This document shows positions 36,905 through 44,313 of a stretch of 64,000 nucleotides of DNA, piece after piece. The DNA is from Deltaproteobacteria bacterium (GTDB lineage: Bacteria > Myxococcota_A > Polyangia > Nannocystales > Nannocystaceae): assembly GCA_016709225.1 (NCBI GenBank), contig JADJEE010000001.1, positions 310,001-374,000 of the forward strand. Reading direction: 5' to 3'. Made by a program: the position numbers and the translations under genes. The stretch's first letter is position 1; each line of letters begins with the position of its first letter. The notes under the pieces were generated by a model, which saw only the letters and a program-made list of their open reading frames with translations, was not told the origin of the DNA and searched no databases.

Positions 36905-38214
36905 CTAAGGATCGCTGAGCAGGACCGCGACACCGCCCAGACGCGCTGCGCTGCCGACCGCGAGATCGGCGAGGCCATCGCCGTTGAAGTCTGCGCTCGC
37001 GATCGCGCCCGGCGAAGTGATGCTCGCCACGGTCTGCGCGGCCGCGAACGCACCGTCGTCCTGCTGCAGCAGCACCGCGACCGCGTTGGCGCCCGCCAAG
37101 GTCACGGCGACGTCGTGGCGCCCGTCGTTGTCGATGTCGTCGATCACCAGCGCGCGCGGCTGGGGGCCCACCGCGAACACCTGCACGGCGGCGAAGCCGG
37201 CGTCGGTGCCGCTCGCGATCGCGACCGTGCCGTCCTCGCCGGCGACCGCGACGAGCTCGCTCTGCGCCCCGCCGAAGAGGTCGGCCAGCGCGACGCCGCG
37301 GGGCCCGGCGCCGACCACCACGCTGTCGCTGGTGTCGAAGCCGCCGCCGCCGTAGGTCAGCACCGCGACCGAGGTGCCGGCGAGGTTCGAGATCGCCAGC
37401 CCCGGCGCGGCGGCGCCGATGCGACCGCCTGCGAGCCCGCCTGGGCTACCGCCGGTGGATCCGGTCCAGACCTCGTCGAAGCCACCCGCGGTCTGGGCGA
37501 ACAGGTGCGCGGAGGCATCGAGCGCACCGACGACGGCGAGGTCGTCGTCGCCATCGCCGTCGAAGTCCGCCACCGCGACGCCGTCGGGGCCGGCCGGCGG
37601 CGGCGCGCCGAGCACGGCCATCGGTGACTGCGGTGAGAGGGTGCCGTCGCCGTCGTTGATCGCGACGGTGATGCTGTCGTCGTCGCCGTGGGTCAGCACG
37701 AGATCGGGCAGGGCGTCGCCGCCGAGATCGCCGCGCGCGAGCCCGAGCACCCCGGCAGCGCCAACTCCTGGCCCATCGTGAAGCCACCGTCGCCGATCCC
37801 GAAGAGGATCGTCAGGCCATCGCGGTGGCCGATCGCGAGGTCGATGATGCCGTCGGCGTCGAGGTCGAGCGCGACCACGGCAGCGCTGGGAGCGTCGTCG
37901 AAGACCACCGTCGAGGCACCGAAACAGATGCCGCCGGGATCGGAGCTGCCGTCGCCGCACTGCACGTCGGGTCCGGTGGTGGTGCCGGACTCGGAGCTAC
38001 CGCCCATCGAGTTCGCGGTGGTTGCGACCTCGCCCAGATCCATGGGGACGCCCGACATGCCCGACGAGTCGCTCGGCAAGGTGGTGCTGGCCGACGAGCT
38101 GCCGCCGGTCGAGGCCGAGTCGGCGTTGCCCGACGGATCGTCCTTGCACGCGGTCGCAGTCACGGCCGCGACCGCGCATCCCACCATCGACACCATGCGA
38201 AACCAAGCGTGCAT
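36905..38214 (-). pseudogene. VCBS/FG-GAP repeat lipoprotein broken by a one-base frameshift
   Basis: The 5' part (ATG at 38214) encodes a lipoprotein signal (MHAWFRMVSMVGCAVAAVTATAC), a Ser/Thr/Gly linker and a first VCBS-type motif (LDLDADGIIDLAIGH). It continues to MGQELALPG near 37755, where the frame leaves sense and stops at 37693. The repeat series resumes in another frame as VLGLARGDLGGDALPDLVL and continues with ADFDGDGDDDLAVVG, DDIDNDGRHDVAV and ADFNGDGLADLAVGS to a stop at 36905. Adding one G in the run read from 37750-37753 would restore one frame of about 436 codons. It is either a true mutation or a sequencing error in a homopolymer. TACGCT lies 8 nt before the ATG. An intact product would be a beta-propeller-like surface protein. 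Confidence 0.8.
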
Positions 38215-38222
38215 GGCGAAGG

Positions 38223-38228
38223 AGCGTA
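38223..38228 (-). promoter_or_regulatory. TACGCT element 8 nt before the ATG at 38214
   Basis: On the minus strand TACGCT is followed by 8 nt and the ATG of the VCBS gene. No SD is present. It decides the start over the in-frame ATG at 38232, which lies upstream of the element. Confidence 0.5.
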
Positions 38229-38288
38229 GCATGTCGGCTGCGCAGGGGCGCCCGACCAGGACGGCTGCACGCGCCACCACAAGCCTGC

Positions 38289-38294
38289 TAGCAT
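38289..38294 (+). promoter_or_regulatory. TAGCAT element 7 nt before a TTG at 38302
   Basis: TAGCAT is followed by 7 nt and an in-frame TTG, and by 16 nt to an in-frame ATG at 38311. No SD is visible. Confidence 0.42.
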
Positions 38295-38301
38295 CCCAGC
38301 A

Positions 38302-39510
38302 TTGGCCTCGATGGACGTGTTCGATGACCCCGTGGGCGGTGCGGTGTGGCGCATGGACGGCGCACGCGCGCTGGCGTTCGCGCTGGCGTGCCTGAGCGCG
38401 GGTTGCTTCAAGGGCGACGCCGCGCAGGGCTTGCCGTGCGAGCAGGATCGCGATTGCGGCGTGGGTGATCGCTGCGTCGCGGGCTTCTGCGGCGGGCCCC
38501 CCGACGGTGTCACCACCGGGGGCACCAGCGCCTCATCGAGCGACGGCGGCAGCAGCACATCGGACATCCCCGCGGGATGCGGCAACGGCATGGCCGATCC
38601 CGGCGAGCAGTGCGAGCCCGCGGTCGCGGGCACGCCCGATGCCGACTGCGACATCGACTGCACGCTGCCGCTGTGCGGCGACGGGCTGGTCAATGGCTAC
38701 GCGCTGAACACGGCTGTCGGTGACGGGGTCAGCGTGGAGCAGTGCGACCCCGGCTCGGTCGACGCCGACGACTGCGACGTCGACTGCACGATCCCCGAGT
38801 GCGGCGACGGCCACTTCAACGCCGCCGCCGAGACCTGTGACGACGACAACGCCGTCGAGGTGGACGCCTGCACCAACGCCTGTCAGCCGACGCTGCTCGC
38901 CGCCGATTTCGACGACGGCGCGCTCGAGGGCTGGACGGTGGAGCCCTACGATCTCTCGCAGTTCGGCGTCGCGGACGCGCCGGGCTGGGCGGCCGCGAAC
39001 GGCCGCGTGCACAGCGGTGCGGTGCCGCAGATCACCAACCCCGGCGATCAGTACGCCTACCCAGGCATCACGATCCTCCGCACGCCCGCGCTCGCGATCC
39101 CCGACGCCGGTGCGCTGCCGCCGGGCTTTCGGATGGAGCTCCGCTTCGAGCACGAGCTCTACGTCGACGCCTGCATGAACTTCGCACAGGGCGACGGCGG
39201 CGTCGTGCGGGTGCTGGTCGACGGCCAGCCCGAGCTGCTGAATCCGATCGGGGCCTACCCCAACACGCTCGCCGACTACTGCGACCCCCCGGGCACGGAC
39301 CACCCGCCCAACCCGCTCACCAGCGGGGGCGGTGCGGCGTTCTCGGGCATGCGCAGCGGCGCGGTCGCGTTCGATCTCAGCGGCCTCTCGGGCATGCAGG
39401 TGCAGCTCGAGTTCGTGTTCGGCGTCGACTGCGTGCAGTGCGTCGACGACACCCAGACCCGTGGATGGTGGATCGACGACGTCGTGGTCGCACCGTTCCC
39501 GGTGCCCTGA
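38302..39510 (+). CDS. Cys-rich-repeat lipoprotein with C-terminal jelly-roll-like domain
   Basis: This is a predicted lipoprotein of about 402 residues with hydrophobic core and lipobox ALAFALACLSAGC. Early Cys-rich text (CEQDRDCGVGDRCVAGFC) is followed by a Gly/Ser/Thr linker and Myxococcus-type Cys-rich repeats (CGNGMADPGEQCEPA, CGDGLVNGY, CGDGHFNAAAETCDDDN). The C-terminal ~200 residues look like a carbohydrate-binding-type beta domain (ADFDDGALEGWTVEPYD near its start, GWWIDDVVVAPFPV at the end), as often seen fused to proteases or adhesins. Three starts are possible: TTG 38302, ATG 38311 and ATG 38353. The last gives the most typical short signal peptide; the first matches the TAGCAT spacing. 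Role unknown. Confidence 0.76.
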   Translation: MASMDVFDDPVGGAVWRMDGARALAFALACLSAGCFKGDAAQGLPCEQDRDCGVGDRCVAGFCGGPPDGVTTGGTSASSSDGGSSTSDIPAGCGNGMADPGEQCEPAVAGTPDADCDIDCTLPLCGDGLVNGYALNTAVGDGVSVEQCDPGSVDADDCDVDCTIPECGDGHFNAAAETCDDDNAVEVDACTNACQPTLLAADFDDGALEGWTVEPYDLSQFGVADAPGWAAANGRVHSGAVPQITNPGDQYAYPGITILRTPALAIPDAGALPPGFRMELRFEHELYVDACMNFAQGDGGVVRVLVDGQPELLNPIGAYPNTLADYCDPPGTDHPPNPLTSGGGAAFSGMRSGAVAFDLSGLSGMQVQLEFVFGVDCVQCVDDTQTRGWWIDDVVVAPFPVP

Positions 39511-39511
39511 G

Positions 39512-39544
39512 CCCGCGGATCGCCGGCCCCCGCGGATCGCCGGC
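39512..39544. repeat. 16-bp perfect direct repeat in an intergenic gap
   Basis: CCCGCGGATCGCCGGC occurs at 39512-39527 and again at 39529-39544 with one base between. It lies just after the stop of the Cys-rich lipoprotein gene. Confidence 0.6.
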
Positions 39545-39577
39545 GAGTCCCGCGTCGCCATCGCGCCTCGCTTCGCT

Positions 39578-39602
39578 GCCTGCCTTTGTCGCCGGGGCAG
39601 GC
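39578..39602. terminator. Hairpin at a convergent junction
   Basis: GCCTGCC (39578-39584) pairs with GGCAGGC (39596-39602) across an 11-nt loop, 19 nt before the end of the convergent gene at 39621. It may serve both genes. Confidence 0.4.
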
Positions 39603-39620
39603 TTCGCGGGCGTCCGCGGC

Positions 39621-40499
39621 TCAGAAGCGGCCGCGCCACGACAGGCCGGCGTAGCCGGGGCCGACCGCGGGCACCAGCGCCGCGCTGCGGCCGACCGCGC
39701 GCCGCGACAGGCCGACGCCGAGCAGCACCGCACCGGTCGTGAGCAGCGCGCCTCCGATCACGCCGCCGGCGACGGCGAGCGTGTTGCCGGTGCGACCGCG
39801 GTCGAACTGCGCGCGGCGGGCCGCGATGTCGTCGGCGGAGATGCCGTCGAGATCGTTGGCCGCGCGGCCCATGCCGAGGCCGGCGCCCATCATCGCGAGG
39901 CCGCCGACGCCGAGCGCGAGCGAGGCCGCGCCGACCGCGATCGCGACGCGACCGTCGCCCCGGTGGTCGTCGTCGTCGGTCGGTCGATCGTCGGCGGGGC
40001 CGCGCTCACGCCGACGATCGCGGGCGCGGGCCTGCTCGGCGCGCTCGATCTGTGCGGTGATGGTGTTGAGTCGCGCGGTGATCGTCGCGCGCTCGGCCTC
40101 GGCCTGCTCGCCGTCGCCGTACAGCGTGGGGATGCTGGCCGCGAAGCTCTCGAGCAGCTTCTTGGCCTGGCGCAGCTGCGTGAGGTCGCCGGTCACGTCG
40201 TAGGCGCTCTCACGCGCGGTCGCGATGTTGTAGATGAGCAGCGCGTTGATGCGGCCGGCGTCGGGTTGGTTCGACACCAGCTGGAACGCGGTGGTCCACT
40301 TCGCGATGGCGCCCTCGTAGTCGGCGGTGGCGAACAACGCCTTGCCCTCCTCGTAGAGCGCGCGGGCGCGGTCGATCGCCGCATCGGCGCCGTCCTCGAC
40401 GGGGGCCGGGGCCTCGGACGCAGGGGCTGCGGCCGCGCGCACCGGCGCGACCGAGAGCGCGCCCGCCAAGCATACCGACACCAACGAACCGCAATGCAT
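39621..40499 (-). CDS. TPR-like secreted protein with two C-terminal membrane helices
   Basis: This 292-residue protein has a signal peptide (MHCGSLVSVCLAGALSVAPVRAAAAPA). A helical region resembles one to three TPRs (ARALYEEGKALFATADYEGAIAKWTTAFQLV, ALLIYNIATARESAYDVTGDLTQLRQAKKLLE). A charged helix (IERAEQARARDRRRERG) and two hydrophobic helices follow near the C-terminus (VAIAVGAASLALGVGGLAMMGAGLGM; TLAVAGGVIGGALLTTGAVLLGVGL). This architecture recurs in myxobacterial genomes, often beside Ser/Thr kinases. The ATG at 40499 is chosen because TACGCT lies 9 nt upstream; an ATG at 40520 lies upstream of that element. It ends facing the Cys-rich lipoprotein gene. Confidence 0.72.
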   Translation of the reverse strand: MHCGSLVSVCLAGALSVAPVRAAAAPASEAPAPVEDGADAAIDRARALYEEGKALFATADYEGAIAKWTTAFQLVSNQPDAGRINALLIYNIATARESAYDVTGDLTQLRQAKKLLESFAASIPTLYGDGEQAEAERATITARLNTITAQIERAEQARARDRRRERGPADDRPTDDDDHRGDGRVAIAVGAASLALGVGGLAMMGAGLGMGRAANDLDGISADDIAARRAQFDRGRTGNTLAVAGGVIGGALLTTGAVLLGVGLSRRAVGRSAALVPAVGPGYAGLSWRGRF

Positions 40500-40508
40500 C
40501 TGCGCATC

Positions 40509-40514
40509 AGCGTA
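40509..40514 (-). promoter_or_regulatory. TACGCT element 9 nt before the ATG at 40499
   Basis: On the minus strand TACGCT is followed by 9 nt and the ATG of the TPR-like protein gene, with no SD. The alternative ATG at 40520 would lie upstream of it. Confidence 0.5.
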
Positions 40515-40572
40515 GCGCATCGGACGGCGGCGCGCGCGGGCGTGGTAGGCTGGCGGCCCTGGTTCGCCGCCC

Positions 40573-41097
40573 ATGACGATGTCCCCACGGTCGATTCCCC
40601 GCATGTCGTCGGTCCTCGGCGCGGCGCCCCTGCTGGCGCTCGCGATGCTCGCGGGGCCGGCCGGATGCAACGAGCCCGCCGCCGACGGCGAATCGAGCTC
40701 CACCGGTCCGAGCGAGCCCCACGCGACCCTGCTGGCGCAGGTGCCGAACACCGTCTGCGACGATCCGAAGGTGGTGTCGGTGCAGGTCACCGCGCGCCAG
40801 ATCGGCTGCGAGCGCCCGGCCCCCGCGCCGTGCACCAAGCCCGCCGATCCGCCGCTGCTGACCGGCGACAGCGCGACCTGTCCGATCAGCGATCCCACCC
40901 GGGCGCTCGGTGTCGAGGTCGACTTCGCGGCGGAGTTCGAGGTCGAGGTGGTCGCCGATCGCTCGCCCGAGGCTGCAACCGCCGAGTGCTACGCGGCCTC
41001 GGTGATGGCGCGCAGCGTGCTCGTGACCGGCATCGATCTCGACGTGCGCGCGACCAAGGAACTCGTCGCGGTCGGGCAGCCCTGTCCCGAGGGCTAG
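40573..41097 (+). CDS. Hypothetical lipoprotein
   Basis: This 174-residue predicted lipoprotein has the signal MTMSPRSIPRMSSVLGAAPLLALAMLAGPAGC; ATGs at 40579 and 40603 are alternatives. A Ser/Thr/Gly linker is followed by a beta-rich domain with paired Cys (NTVCDDPKVVSVQVTARQIGCERPAPAPC, SATCPISD, AECYAASV, QPCPEG). I do not recognise a family. TAGGCT 21 nt upstream could be a -10. A strong hairpin starts on the last base of the stop codon (41097-41126), which should end this transcript before leuS. Confidence 0.7.
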   Translation: MTMSPRSIPRMSSVLGAAPLLALAMLAGPAGCNEPAADGESSSTGPSEPHATLLAQVPNTVCDDPKVVSVQVTARQIGCERPAPAPCTKPADPPLLTGDSATCPISDPTRALGVEVDFAAEFEVEVVADRSPEAATAECYAASVMARSVLVTGIDLDVRATKELVAVGQPCPEG

Positions 41098-41126
41098 GAG
41101 CGTGACCCCGCAAGGGGTCTCGCTCC
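41097..41126 (+). terminator. 13-bp hairpin with GCAA tetraloop
   Basis: Arms 41097-41109 and 41114-41126 pair with a single mismatch around a GCAA loop, one of the most stable tetraloops. There is no T tract after it; a hexanucleotide repeat follows. It most likely ends the upstream lipoprotein transcript. Confidence 0.6.
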
Positions 41127-41129
41127 TCC

Positions 41130-41171
41130 GTGCCCGTGCCCGTGCCCGTGCCCGTGCCCGTACCCGTACCC
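41130..41171 (+). repeat. Hexanucleotide tandem repeat, seven units
   Basis: Five copies of GTGCCC are followed by two copies of GTACCC, 42 nt in all, lying between a hairpin and the leuS start. Such an array can change length by slippage. Confidence 0.85.
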
Positions 41172-41260
41172 GCCTCGCGGGCTGCCCGCGCTCCAAGCGT
41201 GGGGCCGCGAGCGCAGCGGATCCCGGTGCGGCCGCGTTGCCCTCGGCCGCGGCGGGCTGC

Positions 41261-41266
41261 TAGCGT
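41261..41266 (+). promoter_or_regulatory. TAGCGT element 9 nt before the leuS ATG
   Basis: TAGCGT is followed by 9 nt and the leuS ATG, with no SD. The same hexamer occurs 8 nt before the TTG at 2584. Confidence 0.55.
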
Positions 41267-41275
41267 CGCCTGCAC

Positions 41276-43966
41276 ATGGTCTACGACCACCAAGCGATCG
41301 AGCGCCGTTGGCAGGAGTACTGGGCGAAGCACGAGAGCTTCCGCGCCCAGGTCGATCACGAGCGCCCGAAGTTCTACGTGCTCGACATGTTCCCGTATCC
41401 CTCGGGCGACGGCCTCCATGTCGGACACGTCGAGGGTTATACGGCGACCGACATCATCGCGCGCTACAAGCGGATGCGCGGCTTCAACGTGCTGCACCCG
41501 ATGGGGTGGGACGCGTTCGGCCTGCCGGCCGAGCGACACGCGATGAAGACCGGGGTGCACCCGGCGACCGTCATCGCCAACGCGAGCGCCAACTTCCGTC
41601 GTCAGCTGCAGCGCCTGGGCTTCTCGTACGACTGGAGCCGCGAGTTCAGCACCACCGATCCGAAGTACTACAAGTGGACGCAGTGGATCTTCTTGCAGCT
41701 GTGGGGCGCGTGGTACGACCGCGAGGCCCGGCGCGCGCGGCCGATCGCCGAGCTGCCGATCCCCACCGAGGTCGCCGCCGTCGGTGACGCCGCGGTCGCG
41801 GCCTACCGCGACGCGCGTCGGCTGGCCTACCTCGACGAGGCGCCGGTCAACTGGTGCCCGGCCCTGCGCGTGGTGCTGGCCAACGAAGAGGTCGCGGAGA
41901 AGGTCGAGGACGGCTACGAAGTCGTGCGCCGACCCATGAAGCAGTGGGTGCTGCGCATCACCGAGTACGCCGAGCGGCTGCTGGCCGACCTCGACGGGCT
42001 CGAGTGGCCGCCCCACGTGCTCGAGATCCAGCGCAACTGGGTCGGGCGCTCCGAGGGCGCCGAGATCACGTTTGCGATCGCCGGCCACGACGCCAGCCTG
42101 TCGGTGTTCACGACGCGGCCCGACACCCTCTACGGCGCGACCTACATGGTGCTCGCGCCGGAGCATCCGCTGGTCGCGAAGATCACCACCGACGCGCAGC
42201 GAGCGGCCGTGACCGCGTATGTCGATCGCACCGCGCGTCGCAGCGAGCGCGAGCGCCAGGCCGAGTCGATCGAGGGCAAGAAGTCCGGCGTCGACACCGG
42301 CGCGTTCGCGACCCATCCGCTGACCGGCGCGGCGATTCCGATCTGGATCGCCGACTACGTGCTGCTCGGCTACGGCACCGGCGCGATCATGGCGGTGCCC
42401 GGCCACGACGATCGCGACCACGCCTTCGCCCGCGCGATGGGACTGCCGATCGTGCAGGTGGTGGCACCCGAGGGCGGCGCGCCGGTCGACGTCGCGGTCG
42501 CGGCGTTCGTCGGCGAGGGCATCGCCGTCAACTCGCCGCACATCGAAGGGCAGGCCACCGCCGCCGCCAAGCGGGCGATGACCGAGCACCTCGCGGCGCA
42601 GGGCTGCGGGCGCGCCCGTGTGACCTACAAGCTGCGCGACTGGTTGTTCTCGCGGCAGCGCTACTGGGGCGAGCCGTTCCCGCTGGCGCATCGCAGCGAC
42701 GGCAGCATCTACGCCATCGACCCGTTGCCGGTGGAGCTGCCGGAGGTCGCCGACTACGATCCCAGCGAGGACGGCGAGCCCCCGCTGGCGCGAGCGACCG
42801 CGTGGAAGCAGCTGCCCGACGGGGCCCTGCGCGAGACCAACACCATGCCGCAGTGGGCCGGCAGCTGCTGGTACTACCTGCGCTTCTGCGATCCCGGCAA
42901 CGGCGACCTGCCGTGGTCGAAGGACGCCGAGTCGTACTGGATGCCGGTCGATCTGTACGTCGGCGGGGTCGAGCACGCCGCCACGCATCTGTTGTACTCG
43001 CGCTTCTGGCACAAGGTGCTGTTCGACCTCGGCCACGTGCACGAGCCCGAGCCGTTCAAGCGCCTGGTCAACCAGGGCATGATCCTCGGTGCGACCTTCT
43101 TGCCGCTCGATCGACGCAAGGACGACAGCGGCAAGAAGCTGGTGTTCTTGCCGCCCGAGGTCGAGGAGCGCGACGATCCCGAGCGGCCCGGCGCCAAGCA
43201 GTGGGTCGTCAAGGCCACCGGCGAGGTGGTCGAGATCCAGTGGGACAAGATGTCGAAGAGCCGCGGCAACGTCGTCAACCCCGACGAGGTCGTGGCGACC
43301 TACGGCGCCGACTCGGTGCGGCTCTACGAGATGTTCATGGGCCCGCTCGAGCACAGCGCGCCGTGGCAGACCGAGGGGCTCGCCGGCGTCCACCGCTTCC
43401 TGCAGCGGGTGTGGAAGTTGTTCCACCTGCCGGCGCCCGAGGGCGCGACCGACGAGGCCGCGCGGGCGTTGGTGGCGGGCGAGGGCACGCCGCGACAGCG
43501 TCGCCTGCTGCACCGCACGATCGCCGAGGTCACCGATCGCATCGATCGCATGGCGTTCAACACCGCGATCAGCTCGTTGATGGTGTTCGTGCGCGACGTG
43601 ATCGCGGCGGGTGACGGCGACGAGTCGGCGCTGCCGCGCGACGCCGCGGCGCAGTTCTGCCTGCTGCTCGCGCCCTTTGCGCCCCATCTCGCCGAGGAGC
43701 TGTGGTCGCGGATCGGCCAGCCGCGATCGCTCGCCCACGAGGCGTGGCCGGCGGCCGACGACGCGTGGCTCGTCGACGACAGCTTCACGCTGGTCGTGCA
43801 GATCAACGGCAAGTGGCGCGCGGAGATCCCTGCGCCGAAGTCGGCGAGCAAGGACGAGCTCGCGGCGCTCGCCCGCGCCGTCGACGACGTCGCACGGCAC
43901 CTCGGCGGCGCCGAGCCCAAGCGCGTGGTGGTGGTGCCCGGGCGCCTGGTGAACTTCGTGCTGTGA
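41276..43966 (+). CDS. leuS: Leucyl-tRNA synthetase
   Basis: This 896-residue class I aminoacyl-tRNA synthetase charges tRNA-Leu with leucine in the cytoplasm. The HIGH motif is HVGH at residues 48-51 in PYPSGDGLHVGHVEGYTATD, and KMSKS is at 658-662 (KMSKSRGNVV). The CP1 editing domain is present, including TTRPDTLYGATYMVLAPEHPLV and GYGTGAIMAVPGHDDRD. The zinc/catalytic region shows NWCPALRVVLANEEV, and tryptophan-rich AGSCWYYLRFCDP is intact. The C-terminal domain ends normally (RVVVVPGRLVNFVL). No SD precedes the ATG, but TAGCGT lies 9 nt upstream. I see no T-box leader. Confidence 0.98.
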   Translation: MVYDHQAIERRWQEYWAKHESFRAQVDHERPKFYVLDMFPYPSGDGLHVGHVEGYTATDIIARYKRMRGFNVLHPMGWDAFGLPAERHAMKTGVHPATVIANASANFRRQLQRLGFSYDWSREFSTTDPKYYKWTQWIFLQLWGAWYDREARRARPIAELPIPTEVAAVGDAAVAAYRDARRLAYLDEAPVNWCPALRVVLANEEVAEKVEDGYEVVRRPMKQWVLRITEYAERLLADLDGLEWPPHVLEIQRNWVGRSEGAEITFAIAGHDASLSVFTTRPDTLYGATYMVLAPEHPLVAKITTDAQRAAVTAYVDRTARRSERERQAESIEGKKSGVDTGAFATHPLTGAAIPIWIADYVLLGYGTGAIMAVPGHDDRDHAFARAMGLPIVQVVAPEGGAPVDVAVAAFVGEGIAVNSPHIEGQATAAAKRAMTEHLAAQGCGRARVTYKLRDWLFSRQRYWGEPFPLAHRSDGSIYAIDPLPVELPEVADYDPSEDGEPPLARATAWKQLPDGALRETNTMPQWAGSCWYYLRFCDPGNGDLPWSKDAESYWMPVDLYVGGVEHAATHLLYSRFWHKVLFDLGHVHEPEPFKRLVNQGMILGATFLPLDRRKDDSGKKLVFLPPEVEERDDPERPGAKQWVVKATGEVVEIQWDKMSKSRGNVVNPDEVVATYGADSVRLYEMFMGPLEHSAPWQTEGLAGVHRFLQRVWKLFHLPAPEGATDEAARALVAGEGTPRQRRLLHRTIAEVTDRIDRMAFNTAISSLMVFVRDVIAAGDGDESALPRDAAAQFCLLLAPFAPHLAEELWSRIGQPRSLAHEAWPAADDAWLVDDSFTLVVQINGKWRAEIPAPKSASKDELAALARAVDDVARHLGGAEPKRVVVVPGRLVNFVL

Positions 43967-44313
43967 CGACGACCGTGGGCGTGGGCGCCCGCGGCGGCCG
44001 ACGGTGGGCGCGACCCCGCGGTGGATTCGGCAGGAATCCGTCCGCGGCGGCGCCCACAGAGCCCGACGACGCGACCGCTTCGGTTCGGCTCACGCGATCG
44101 TGACGGCCGCGTCGGTGGCAAGCTCACGGGCGCCTGCGAGGTTCGATGACCCCGCACGAAGTGACGATCGCGATGCGCCGATTCCCGGCCCTCGCGTCGT
44201 CGACTCTGATACCTTCGTCGTCGCGGAAACATCGCAGCGCGACCCGCCGGACGGGCGGCGCGCCGAAGAGGGGCCACGCTGCGACGGCCTCGTGCAAGGG
44301 GAGACATCTAGAC
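43967..44313. other. Intergenic region before the first vWA-like lipoprotein gene
   Basis: This 347-nt gap follows leuS. I see no credible gene in it. It contains a small inverted repeat (GGATTC at 44023-44028 with GAATCC at 44034-44039) and a TGATAC sequence near 44207 that could be a weak -10. A purine-rich AAGGGGAG (44296-44303) before the ATG at 44314 is a ribosome-binding site. Confidence 0.5.

Noticed and set aside
36905..37960. Independent gene for the second half of the VCBS protein
   Set aside because: Its first ~60 codons are Arg-rich non-coding-like sequence, and good repeat sequence begins exactly where the upstream frame fails.
41130..41546. An open frame starting with Pro-Val repeats just before leuS
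   Set aside because: The start is only a translation of the hexanucleotide array and the rest is a shadow of the leuS frame.
40886..43900. A ~1000-codon minus-strand open frame opposite leuS
   Set aside because: It is antisense of a fully supported leucyl-tRNA synthetase and shows no family motif.
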